From Strigamia acuminata (lineage: Eukaryota > Arthropoda > Chilopoda > Geophilomorpha > Linotaeniidae): a stretch of 64,000 nt of DNA. The stretch is from the NCBI GenBank assembly GCA_949358305.1, contig OX442315.1, forward strand, positions 18,316,427 to 18,380,426. The letters run 5' to 3'. The first letter of the stretch is position 1, and each line of letters begins with the position of its first letter. The translations under genes and the position numbers were made by a program. The notes under the pieces are model-generated. The model was not told the DNA's origin. It was given only the letters and a program-made list of their open reading frames with translations, and ran no database searches. Shown one piece after another: positions 21,801 through 32,500 of the stretch.

Positions 21801-22284
21801 GATTCCGCTCCCACCATCGCCTCCGCCGCCCCCAGCAGCGCAGCTTTATTTGAGGCTGGGAGTGGAATACCCCTTCCTTCAGATGTCGGAGTTCACGCGA
21901 CAACGCATCGTTGACTCCGATGATCACGGCGAATCGATCCTCAAATGGCTAAACAGAGAAGCCCGATCCACCATGGACGTCGTCTTCCATCGCCGTATCC
22001 TACGGGCCCACAGGAAACCCGGGTCGAGCGCCGAGTCACGAAGGATCCGGCTCGTTCCAGACCGATTCCCGGCCTCTACCCGGATTTGGATCCATGAGCG
22101 TACGGGACTGATCGGCGAACCCGTCGGTGGTCACCCACAATATTTCATCAATGAGCGGCAGAATCCTGCGGATCTAACAACCTCTCTGCCCCCAGATTTA
22201 CCACCGCCGCCACCGGCAGTGCCACCCGTGATCCTCCGCCCATGCAGAGGAGTGCTGCCGGCTCTTCGCAGAGGAGAGCGATGA
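18819..22284 (+). CDS. ORF3 of the Ty3/gypsy element, apparently spliced from two exons; function unknown
   Basis: The long frame is open from 19483 but has no ATG at its head: an in-frame TGA lies at 19480-19482. A short upstream exon, 18819-18935, starts with ATG (MADRRNPRLEPSASSRDES), is acidic at its end and stops at CTGCAG|GTAAAT in phase 0. An acceptor ATTATTCAG|GTC at 19495-19498 continues in phase 0 into the long frame. The predicted product is about 967 aa. It is basic, rich in R, S and P, with an RS-type tract near 20185-20215 and a proline-rich C-terminal half (PPSPPPPPAA). No signal peptide, transmembrane helix or fusion-peptide-like stretch is seen, so it is not an obvious envelope. 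No known domain was recognised. It ends 47 bases before the 3' LTR. Confidence 0.75.
18936..19497 (+). other. Predicted 562-nt intron of retrotransposon ORF3
   Basis: Donor CAG|GTAAAT and acceptor TTATTCAG|G join two phase-0 frames. Reading through hits TAG two codons past the donor. Base composition inside is AT-richer than the flanking ORFs, as expected for an intron. A conserved-looking CCCGAGAGTGGACCC stretch in the middle might be an alternative exon. Confidence 0.65.
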
Positions 22285-22318
22285 GAAAATTGAGATCGCT
22301 CCGATCCGAGATCGAAGC

Positions 22319-22331
22319 TGGAGGAGGGACG
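22319..22331 (+). other. Polypurine tract
   Basis: TGGAGGAGGGACG directly precedes the 3' LTR, the place where plus-strand priming occurs in LTR elements. Confidence 0.8.
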
Positions 22332-23151
22332 TGTGGTGACCCAGTTGGATAAGTGTCCCCCCAGGGCGGATACTTGTCCTATGAGTCACTATGATTAAAG
22401 AGTCGTTCCCCCCCGAGTTGGCTCCACCTCCCCATGGCAGGTGTGTGCCCCGAGGGGGAGGAAGCGGCTGGTGGTCAGCCCCCATTGGTTGATCGCCGGC
22501 CCTTCACCCCACTGCATAAAAGGCTGTGTTTCCCGCCTAAAGTCAGAACTTACACAAACGACACCAAGAACACAGCAACTACCTCACCGTCAGGCCAACT
22601 TCAACTACAAGTTAGGATTGATCGAGGATCGCTGAGTAAAGTGCAAACTGTAACTCTCACGAAATCACTTGCGAGCTATTCCTGCGAAAGCACGAGAATA
22701 GCCCTTGTGAAATCACCCAGAATAATCGCCCAGACGATTATTCGCCGAAGTAAGTGTCCGAGTGCTTTGTAGGGAACCCCAAAGTTCCTAGACGAGGCCT
22801 CTGCGACGCTAAACAAACCCTAGACAACAGGCACGGATAGAAGACTCGAAAGAGCATTCCACCGCGTCCGTGAAGACGAATCCGTGACGAATTAACGACA
22901 ACTCGAGACGCCGCCTTTGTTCCGCCGACCACGCGGAATCGACGACGCCATCTTGAGAAATCCTTTGTTCGACGCTGACCACGTCGACTCTAGAATTATT
23001 ACTGAGTGTATTTTAAAGGCATAAAGCCTGGTGAATAAATTACCTGTTTATTTACATACATTTGGTATTCATTTGGGTATTTACATAATTGATCACAGGT
23101 AAAGTATTACACGTTAGCGCTATTTAAACCTATACCAAGTAGGACGCGACA
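22332..23151 (+). repeat. 3' long terminal repeat
   Basis: 820 bp, with no difference found by reading against the 5' LTR. It is followed by the target duplication GTGT and then AAGTAAATC of the host. Confidence 0.96.
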
Positions 23152-23279
23152 GTGTAAGTAAATCTTAAAAAATTTATTATTTACAACTTAATCACTTTAT
23201 AAATCGAGGTAAATTCCGTCTCAAATTCAATACGAATTAAGATATGCTGGTTGAATATTAAAATTTTAAAAGAGATTTA

Positions 23280-23400
23280 TTTTTTCTACAAGCTTATTGT
23301 AAAGATTTTAGGCGCCCCTTCTTTATGTAGTGATCCTGCACGGCGATACTTGCTTGGAAGGAATGTAGAAAGATTTAAAAACGTGTGTTATTGAGGTTTT
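23280..23400 (+). other. Module C copy 1 (acceptor-like repeat)
   Basis: TTTTTCTACAAGC, then GGCGCCCCTTCTTTATGTAG and CCTGCACGGCGATACTTG, recurs at 25675-25735 (GGCGTCCTTTCTTTATGTAG, CTGCACGGCCATACTTG) and, weaker, at 26050-26110. Each begins with a TTTTTCTACAG-like acceptor. No open frame is supported. Confidence 0.4.
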
Positions 23401-23589
23401 TAGGAAATAATTTAATGAATTTCGGTATTTTTAATTTTTACGAAACTTGCTGAATTCGAACGAGTCTGTTCATGAGCACATATACTTGGGTGAATAAATT
23501 TTGCCTCAAATTAAATGTGAATATGAATATGAATATGAATATTAAATATGAATAATAAATTTTCAAAAGAAATTTATTTTTTTCAACTG

Positions 23590-24300
23590 GTTTAACGTAG
23601 TGTCCTCCCGTTTTTAATACGTCTTACAGTTTTATCAATTTTTTTTTCGATTTTAATCATTTTGTATGTTTTTGCGCATTCTTATACAGTTTGAACTCGA
23701 TGGAGCACGATTTTACACGGTTTGAACCCGATTTTAGACGTTTTTGCATTATTCTATCCGAATTTTACATGAGTTCACACGTTTTTATAATAAGTTATTA
23801 AAAATATTTTGTAAAGTTTTGAAATACCGACCTCCTCCCGGTAAAGTCGGTTCGGGGCGGCGCGCGGTGCAATAAACGCCGCCGAAGCCCCGGCGTTTAT
23901 TCGGGCCCGGCGTTTGAATGAACCCGGGGGTTTAAATGAGGCAGTACGATACCTTTTAACAATAGTTTCACATTATTTTAAAGTAAACTTTTTCAAAGTT
24001 AAACCAAAAAAAATATTAAAAGTAAAAACATCATATGTATTTGTTAATTTTGATGCAGTGAAGCATCTATAGTAGTGTTAACTGACAACTGTCGTCTGAC
24101 AACGTAAAACGTGTATTATCGGGGTTAAACAGTGTTAAACCGTGTAATAATAGGGCTCAGTCTGTGTAGAAATCATTTAATATCAGGTTTAATCGGCGTA
24201 AAAACACGAAAAAATGATTAAAATCGAAAAAAAATTGAAATATCGATTTTTTAAAAAAATTTTATTCAACCGAAACTCACAGCCAGATTAGAATTGCAAG
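23590..24300. repeat. Right copy of the duplicated segment flanking the retrotransposon
   Basis: It parallels 9515-10060 from GTAGTGTCCTCCCG to CCAGATTAGAATTGCAAGAA, with many substitutions, so the duplication is much older than the LTR insertion. It differs by a 120-bp GC-rich insertion (23829-23948) and by the minisatellite that begins where the match ends. Confidence 0.75.
23829..23948. mobile_element. 120-bp GC-rich palindromic insertion with 5-bp target duplication
   Basis: The sister copy reads AAATACCTTTAACAATAG. Here GAAATACC is followed by a GC-rich insert and then ATACCTTTTAACAATAG, so ATACC (23824-23828 and 23949-23953) is duplicated. The insert contains hairpins, e.g. AATAAACGCC pairing with GGCGTTTATT, and CCGAC with GTCGG. 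No coding capacity and no clear terminal inverted repeats. Confidence 0.7.
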
Positions 24301-24815
24301 AAAAATTCCCAATTTTTCTCGTAAACTTCCCAATTTTTCTCGTAAAATTCCCAATTTTTCTCGTAAAATTCCCAATTTTTCTCGTAAACTTCCCAATTTT
24401 TCTCGTAAAATTCCCAATTTTTCTCGTAAAATTCCCAATTTTTCTCGTAAACTTCCCAATTTTTCTCGTAAAATTCCCAATTTTTCTCGTAAAATTCCCA
24501 ATTTTTCTCGTAAAATTCCCAATTTTTCTCGTAAAATTCCCAATTTTTCTCGTAAAATTCCCAATTTTTCTCGTAAAATTCCCAATTTTTCTCGTAAAAT
24601 TCCCAATTTTTCTCGTAAACTTCCCAATTTTTCTCGTAAAATTCCCAATTTTTCTCGTAAACTTCCCAATTTTTCTCGTAAAATTCCCAATTTTTCTCGT
24701 AAAATTCCCAATTTTTCTCGTAAAATTCCCAATTTTTCTCGTAAAATTCCCAATTTTTCTCGTAAAATTCCCAATTTTTCTCGTAAAATTCCCAATTTTT
24801 CTCATAAAATTATAA
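24294..24815. repeat. 21-bp minisatellite, about 24 copies
   Basis: Near-identical tandem copies of a 21-bp unit whose core is CCCAATTTTTCTCGTAAA; variants alternate AAATT and AACTT at the join. The unit length is a multiple of three, which makes all frames open; these are not genes. Confidence 0.97.
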
Positions 24816-24833
24816 AATTTCTTTTTTTTAAAA

Positions 24834-24943
24834 CAGAAAGCAGACCACATTGAAAATAAATCTCAGAGCCATTTTTAGAGATTTGATTCTGAGCCATCCA
24901 CAACTTCAAGATGGGAAATGAAGTCCCTAGATGTTCAAAATGT
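24834..24943 (+). other. Leader-exon-like module A, copy 3
   Basis: AGATTTGATTCTGAGCCATC and ACTTCAAGATGGGAAATGAA match module A at 8137-8210. It ends TGT|GTAAGTATATTTTCC, a consensus donor. It follows the minisatellite directly. Confidence 0.45.
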
Positions 24944-25119
24944 GTAAGTATATTTTCCAAATTTAACAAAAATATTGGAAATAATTTAATGAATCAGCCA
25001 TATTTTAATATTTTTGAAAAGCACAGTAAACGATGCCTGAATTCAAACATGGCCCTTGGGGTTAGTAATAATAATAATATCAAATTCACAATATCCTAGT
25101 CTTGATGAGAAAGATCATG

Positions 25120-25461
25120 CACATGCGGATTGCAGAGAAGTGGCTCAGAACTAAGCCAGTTCTGAGCCAATCACAGCGACCGCAGGTAAGAACCAGATTG
25201 CATTGTGGGAAGTAGAACAGTATGCAGTCTGACGCGATGTCAATGGCAACCATTGGGTGGTATATTGAGAATTAATCCTCAGCTATCTACTCAGTTCGAG
25301 GTGGGAATTTGAGTTTGTTTATCTAAACTACAATTAAGATTTATAACGATTTTTGGCATTTTTAGTTTTTTTTTTCTACCAGAAGGCGGACCACGGTGAA
25401 ATCGAATCTCTCCTCGCCTTGATGAGGAATAAAGTTTCCTGAGCTTCAAAATGTAGATTGG
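25120..25461 (+). promoter_or_regulatory. Module B + A, copy 4
   Basis: Contains GTTCTGAGCCAATCACAGCG (CCAAT box), GCATTGTGGGAAGTAGAAC, GTCTGACGCGATG and GCAACCATTGGG, as in 7800-8045 and 8385-8600. Module A follows at 25380 (CCAGAAGGCGGACCACGG) and ends with TTG|GTAAGTGCAC. The order is conserved. Confidence 0.45.
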
Positions 25462-25674
25462 TAAGTGCACTTTTTAAATTTATCAATATTTTAGGAAATT
25501 CCTTAATGAATTTTGGTATTTTTAATTTTTAATTTTCAAGAAACTTAGTAATTCGAACAAATGGCGGCTGAGTGTGTTCATCAGCACACACACTTGGGTA
25601 AATAAATTTCGCTTTGAATTAAATGTGAAATACGATAGGCTTATGAATACTAAAATTGCAAAAGAAATTTATTT

Positions 25675-26240
25675 TTTCTACAGATTTGAGGCGTCCTTTC
25701 TTTATGTAGAGTTCCTGCACGGCCATACTTGTCACAATTTTTCTCAAATGTTTTTAATTTGACATTAATAAATTGTTGGTTTATTTATTTTTATTTTTTT
25801 CTCTTTCCAGCGGTATTACGATTCGTTACCCGGAAGTGACGTAACTACTGGTTGTAAGTCCAATCGTAAGACAGGAAATAAGAACGAGACTGCATTGTAG
25901 GAAGAAGAGCAGCGAAACGTGACGTAATGGCCTAGAACAGCAGCAACCATTGGCAACCAACTTGGTAAATTAGAAACATTTCTGTGAATACGAATTAAGA
26001 AATACTTGTTGATTACTAAAATTTGAAAAGAAATTTAATTATTTTTCCTACAGGCTCAATTTAATGATTTGATGTGTCACACTTGGATGGAAGGAATGCA
26101 GAAAAGTTTTCAATTGAATTTTAATAGTTGGGGTTGGGGCATGAAAAGTTTTCAAGCGCGCGTCACGATTTTTTCTTTTTGCAGGTCGATTTATATCTGC
26201 AATGTTTTTCAGAAGAAGTATGTTTCATACTGGCTTAATG
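25675..26240 (+). other. Modules C-B-C, degraded copies
   Basis: Module C at 25675-25735, module B at 25820-25980 (CCCGGAAGTGACGTAAC, GCATTGTAGGAAGAAGAGC, CAGCAACCATTGGCAACC) and a further C at 26050. The CCGGAAGTGACG motif is ETS/CRE-like. No coding frame is recognised. Confidence 0.35.
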
Positions 26241-26599
26241 TTATACCATGAGTATGTAAAAAGAAACACGATTAGGACATGTAATGTTATTTGCATGGCA
26301 TTACACCGTGGATGTTTTGCCATTAATAAGTTGTTTGTTCGTTTGTTATTTTTCTTTTTTTCAGGGTAAATTAATTGCTGCCGTTTGGAGACTGATTTGT
26401 GTATGTAATGTCTGCAAAAGTTAGAAGAATAAAGGTTTTGCAAGTCTTTGATCGAATTCGTGTCTCCAAGTGACGACCTGGAAACACGAACTCGATACGC
26501 AATATGCAAAAGAGCACATAAACCCAATGGTCGACCGCTTGCTGCCTCATTCCATGGATTTTGGCTTTTGTGCAACACGTCGCGTGAAGTTGCAGATTT

Positions 26600-29500
26600 C
26601 TAAAAGTAATTTGTTTAAATTGATAATGTTTATTTTTTCTTGTTTCTTTCGACAACAATGGATGGGATCCGCAAATTGCAAGCAATGATGTTTTTCACAG
26701 TTTGGCATTGAGTCTGGGAGGAAGTTGATCCTAAGATAAAAGGTGCTTCCGGGGAAGTTGGTCCTAAGATAAAAGGCGCTTCCAAAGAAGTTGGTAGTTG
26801 GTCCTACAGTAAAAGGCGCTACCGCTGCGCGTAAATTGATATGTGATAGGCAAGACCAAGGCGCTATACTTCGCTATATGCAGCCGAGCATTGTTAGCCA
26901 CCACTCACTATCGTCTTTTATGCACGGTCAAGTGATTTTCACGGGTATCAGCAATAGAACTCAAACGAGCGACATGCTGTGAATTACCCAAATGGAAGAG
27001 TAATGTTGAAAAGGTGATTACACTTGGCTTCACACAGTGGCGCAAAAAGAACTCAGCTCGAGTAATGCTAATTTGTGTTAAACTAGCTTGCGTTTGCTGA
27101 TGAAAAAGGATTTTACCACTACGCAGATTTCTACAGGTAATTTATTTAAATTAATGTTTTATTTATTGTTGGTTATTAATTTTATTTTTTGTTTCTTTTG
27201 ACAGCAATGGATGGGACCCACAAATTGCAAGTAATGATGTTTTTCACAGTTTGGCATTGAGTCTGAGAGGAAGTTGATCCTAAGATAAAAGGTGCTTCCG
27301 GGGAAGTTGATCCTAAGATAAAAGGTGCTTCCGGGGAAGTTGGTCCTAAGATAAAAGGCGCTTCCAAAGAAGTTGGTAGTTGGTCCTACAGTAAAAGGCG
27401 CTACCGCTTCTGCCAAACTAACACGTGTGGCGTGCACGGTCAAGTGATTTTCACGGGTATCAGCAATAGAACTCAAACGAGGGACATGCTAAGAATTACC
27501 CAAATGGAAGAGTAATGTTGAAAAGGTGATTACACTTGGCTTCACACAGTGGCGCAAAAAGAACTCAGCTCGAGTAATGCTAATTTGTGTTAAACTAGCT
27601 TGCGTTTGCTGATGAAAAAGGATTTTACTACTACGCAGATTTCTACAGGTAATTTATTTAAATTAATGTTTTATTTATTGTTGGTTATTAATTTTAATTT
27701 TTTGTTTCTTTTGACAGCAATGGATGGATCTCACAAATTGCAAGTAATGATGTTTTTCACAGTTTGGCATTGAGTCTGGGAGGAAGTTGATCCTAAGATA
27801 AAAGGTGCTTCCGGAGAAGTTGGTCCTAAGATAAAAGGCGCTTCCAAAGAAGTTGGTCCTAAAGTAAAAGGCGCTTCCGCTTGCCAAACTTACACGTGTG
27901 GCGTGCACGGTCAAGTGATTTTCACGGGTAGCAGCAATAGAACTCAAACGAGGAACATGCTGTGAATTACCCAAATGGAAGAGTAATGTTGAAAAGGTGA
28001 TTACACTTGGCTTCGAACAGTGGCGTAAAAAGCAATGGATGGATCCCGCAAATTGCAAGTAATGATGTTTTTCACAGTTTGGCATTGAGTCTGGGAGGAA
28101 GTTGATCCTAAGATAAAAGGTGCTTCCGGGGAAGTTGGTCCTAAGATAAAAGGCGCTTCCAAAGAAGTTGGTAGTTGGTCCTACAGTAAAAGGCGCTATC
28201 GCTGCGCGTAAATTGATATGTGATAGGCAAGACCAAGGCGCTATACCTCGCTATATGCAGCCGAGCATTGTTAGCCACCACTCACTATCGTCTTTTATGC
28301 GCAGTCAAGTGATTTTCACGGGTATCAGCAATAGAACTCAAACGAGGGACATGCTGTGAATTACCCAAATGGAAGAATAATGTTGAAAAGGTGATTACAC
28401 TTGGCTTCACACGTTGGCGCAAAAAGAACTCAGCTCGAGTAATGCTAATTTGTGTTAAACTAGCTTGCGTTTGTGCTTGAGCTGGTGATCAATAGACTGG
28501 GAGGACGGTCCTGCCTAGAAGGACCTTCCGTAGACCGGGTAAAAGTGACCACACACTTACAGGCATATTTGACTAAGTCAAGTAGTCCCAGGGGGGGGAC
28601 ACGTCCCAGGGGAGGGACACGCCAACCGGGAAATGATTTTCAATGAATTTTAATGATTTTCACGAATTGGCATTTGACCAACACGAACTGGCAACTCGTG
28701 AGGAATTGGCATTTGACCAATGGGCAAAGTGGTTCAAAAAAAGGTGATTATCTTTGGTTTCGGAACCCGTCTTGGTCATTACGCTCATTAAGGAAAAAGG
28801 AACAAATAATGATGTTTTTTACATTTTGGCATTGAGTCTGGGAGGAAGTTGGTCCTAAGATGAAAGGCGCTTCCAGGGAAGTTGGTCCTAAAGTAAAAGG
28901 CGCTTCCGCGGCCACGGTCAAGTGATTTTCACGGGTAGCAGCAATAGAACTCAAACGAGGGACATGCTAAGAATTACCCAAATGGAAGAGTAATGTTGAA
29001 AAGGTGATTACACTTGGCTTCACACAGTCGCGCAAAAAGAACTCAGCTCGAGTAATGCTAATTTGTGTTAAACTAGCTTGCGTTTGCTGATGAAAAAGGA
29101 TTTTACCACTACGCAGATTTCTACAGGTAATTTATTTAAATTAATGTTTTATTTATTGTTGGTTATTAATTTTATTTTTTTGTTTCTTTTGACAGCAATG
29201 GATGGATCCCACAAATTGCAAGTAATGATGTTTTTCACAGTTTGGCATTGAGTCTGGGAGGAAGTTGATCCTAAGATAAAAGGTGCTTCCGGGGAAGTTG
29301 ATCCTAAGATAAAAGGTGCTTCCAGGGAAGTTGGTCCTAAGATAAAAGGCGCTTCCAAAGAAGTTGGTAGTTGGTCCTACAGTAAAAGGCGCTACCGCTG
29401 CGCGTAAATTGATATGTGATAGGCAAGACCAAGGCGCTATACCTCGCTATATGCAGCCGAGCATTGTTAGCCACCACTCACTATCGTCTTTTATGCGCGG

Positions 29501-32500
29501 TCAAGTGATTTTCACGGGTATCAGCAGTAGAACTCAAACGAGGGACATGCTGTGAATTACCCAAATGGAAGAGTAATGTTGAAAAGGTGATTACACTTGG
29601 CTTCACACAGTGGCGCAAAAAGAACTCAGCTCGAGTAATGCTAATTTGTGTTAAACTAGCTTGCGTTTGCTGGTGAAAAAGGATTTTACCACTACGCAGA
29701 TTTCTACAGGTAATTTATTTAAATTAATGTTTTATTTATTGTTGGTTATTAATTTTATTTTTTTGTTTCTTTTGACAGCAATGGATGGATCCCACAAATT
29801 GCAAGTAATGATGTTTTTCACAGTTTGGCATTGAGTCTGGGAGGAAGTTGATCCTAAGATAAAAGGTGCTTCCGGGGAAGTTGGTCCTAAGATAAAAGGC
29901 GCTTCCAAAGAAGTTGGTAGTTGGTCCTACAGTAAAAGGCGCTACCGCTGCGCGTAAATTGATATGTGATAGGCAAGACCAAGGCGCTATACTTCGCTAT
30001 ATGCAGCCGAGCATTGTTAGCCACCACTCACTATCGTCTTTTATGCGCGGTCAAGTGATTTTCACGGGTATCAGCAATAGAACTCAAACGAGGAACATGC
30101 TGTGAATTACCCAAATGGAAGAGTAATGTTGAAAAGGTGATTACACTTGGCTTCACGCAGTGGCGCAAAAAGAACTCAGCTCGAGTAATGCTAATTTGTG
30201 TTAAACTAGCTTGCGTTTGCTGATGAAAAAGGATTTTACCACTACGCAGATTTCTACAGGTAATTTATTTAAATTAATGTTTTATTTATTGTTGGTTATT
30301 AATTTTATTTTTTGTTTCTTTTGACAGCAATGGATGGGACCCACAAATTGCAAGTAATGATGTTTTTCACAGTTTGGCATTGAGTCTGAGAGGAAGTTGA
30401 TCCTAAGATAAAAGGTGCTTCCGGGGAAGTTGATCCTAAGATAAAAGGTGCTTCCGGGGAAGTTGGTCCTAAGATAAAAGGCGCTTCCAAAGAAGTTGGT
30501 AGTTGGTCCTACAGTAAAAGGCGCTACCGCTTCTGCCAAACTAACACGTGTGGCGTGCACGGTCAAGTGATTTTCACGGGTATCAGCAATAGAACTCAAA
30601 CGAGGGACATGCTAAGAATTACCCAAATGGAAGAGTAATGTTGAAAAGGTGATTACACTTGGCTTCACACAGTGGCGCAAAAAGAACTCAGCTCGAGTAA
30701 TGCTAATTTGTGTTAAACTAGCTTGCGTTTGCTGATGAAAAAGGATTTTACTACTACGCAGATTTCTACAGGTAATTTATTTAAATTAATGTTTTATTTA
30801 TTGTTGGTTATTAATTTTAATTTTTTGTTTCTTTTGACAGCAATGGATGGATCTCACAAATTGCAAGTAATGATGTTTTTCACAGTTTGGCATTGAGTCT
30901 GGGAGGAAGTTGGTCCTAAGATGAAAGGCGCTTCCAGGGAAGTTGGTCCTAAAGTAAAAGGCGCTTCCGCTTGCCAAACTTACACGTGTGGCGTGCACGG
31001 TCAAGTGATTTTCACGGGTAGCAGCAATAGAACTCAAACGAGGAACATGCTGTGAATTACCCAAATGGAAGAGTAATGTTGAAAAGGTGATTACACTTGG
31101 CTTCGAACAGTGGCGTAAAAAGCAATGGATGGATCCCGCAAATTGCAAGTAATGATGTTTTTCACAGTTTGGCATTGAGTCTGGGAGGAAGTTGATCCTA
31201 AGATAAAAGGTGCTTCCGGGGAAGTTGGTCCTAAGATAAAAGGCGCTTCCAAAGAAGTTGGTAGTTGGTCCTACAGTAAAAGGCGCTATCGCTGCGTGTA
31301 AATTGATATGTGATAGGCAAGACCAAGGCGCTATACCTCGCTATATGCAGCTGAGCATTGTTAGCCACCACTCACTATCGTCTTTTATGCGCGGTCAAGT
31401 GATTTTCACGGGTATCAGCAATAGAACTCAAACGAGGGACATGCTGTGAATTACCCAAATGGAAGAATAATGTTGAAAAGGTGATTACACTTGGCTTCAC
31501 ACGTTGGCGCAAAAAGAACTCAGCTCGAGTAATGCTAATTTGTGTTAAACTAGCTTGCGTTTGTGCTTGAGCTGGTGATCAATAGACTGGGAGGACGGTC
31601 CTGCCTAGAAGGACCTTCCGTAGACCGGGTAAAAGTGACCACACACTTACAGGCATATTTGACTAAGTCAAGTAGTCCCAGGGGGGGGACACGTCCCAGG
31701 GGAGGGACACGCCAACCGGGAAATGATTTTCAATGAATTTTAATGATTTTCACGAATTGGCATTTGACCAACACGAACTGGCAACTCGTGAGGAATTGGC
31801 ATTTGACCAATGGGCAAAGTGGTTCAAAAAAAGGTGATTATCTTTGGTTTCGGAACCCGTCTTGGTCATTACGCTCATTAAGGAAAAAGGAACAAATAAT
31901 GATGTTTTTTACATTTTGGCATTGAGTCTGGGAGGAAGTTGGTCCTAAGATGAAAGGCGCTTCCAGGGAAGTTGGTCCTAAAGTAAAAGGCGCTTCCGCG
32001 GCCACGGTCAAGTGATTTTCACGGGTAGCAGCAATAGAACTCAAACGAGGGACATGCTAAGAATTACCCAAATGGAAGAGTAATGTTGAAAAGGTGATTA
32101 CACTTGGCTTCACACAGTGGCGCAAAAAGAACTCAGCTCGAGTAATGCTAATTTGTGTTAAACTAGCTTGCGTTTGCTGATGAAAAAGGATTTTACCACT
32201 ACGCAGATTTCTACAGGTAATTTATTTAAATTAATGTTTTATTTATTGTTGGTTATTAATTTTATTTTTTTGTTTCTTTTGACAGCAATGGATGGATCCC
32301 AAAAATTGCAAGTAATGATGTTTTTCACAGTTTGGCATTGAGTCTGGGAGGAAGTTGATCCTAAGATAAAAGGTGCTTCCGGGGAAGTTGATCCTAAGAT
32401 AAAAGGTGCTTCCAGGGAAGTTGGTCCTAAGATAAAAGGCGCTTCCAAAGAAGTTGGTAGTTGGTCCTACAGTAAAAGGCGCTACCGCTGCGCGTAAATT

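Larger units (their letters stand above)
10284..23151 (+). mobile_element. Intact Ty3/gypsy (Metaviridae-type) LTR retrotransposon, 12,868 bp
   Basis: Two 820-bp LTRs (10284-11103 and 22332-23151) begin TGTGG and end GACA and show no difference on reading. Flanking GTGT at 10280-10283 and 23152-23155 is a 4-bp target duplication. A primer-binding site follows the 5' LTR and a purine tract precedes the 3' LTR. Internal order is gag, then protease-RT-RNase H-integrase in the -1 frame, then about 1 kb, then a third ORF. Integrase downstream of RNase H with a GPY/F-type C-terminus places it in Ty3/gypsy. All large ORFs are open. Base composition is GC-richer than the host flanks. It is longer than most Ty3/gypsy elements because of the large gag and ORF3. 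Confidence 0.97.

Noticed and set aside
19537-22284. Retrotransposon ORF3 as an envelope glycoprotein
   Set aside because: No signal peptide, transmembrane helix, cysteine pattern or fusion-like segment; the composition is basic, RS-rich and Pro-rich.
24294-24815. CRISPR-like array of direct repeats
   Set aside because: Units abut with no spacers, and the window is eukaryotic. The same holds for the 20-bp arrays near 39.4 and 40.0 kb.
24266-24850. Open frames of 172-194 codons on both strands
   Set aside because: A 21-bp repeat keeps all frames open; the products are pure seven-residue repeats and there is no start or splice context.
29364-29555. 63-codon frame conserved in several array units as a small protein gene
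   Set aside because: The frame begins at TTG rather than ATG and some units lack it; conservation is explained by repeat homogenisation.
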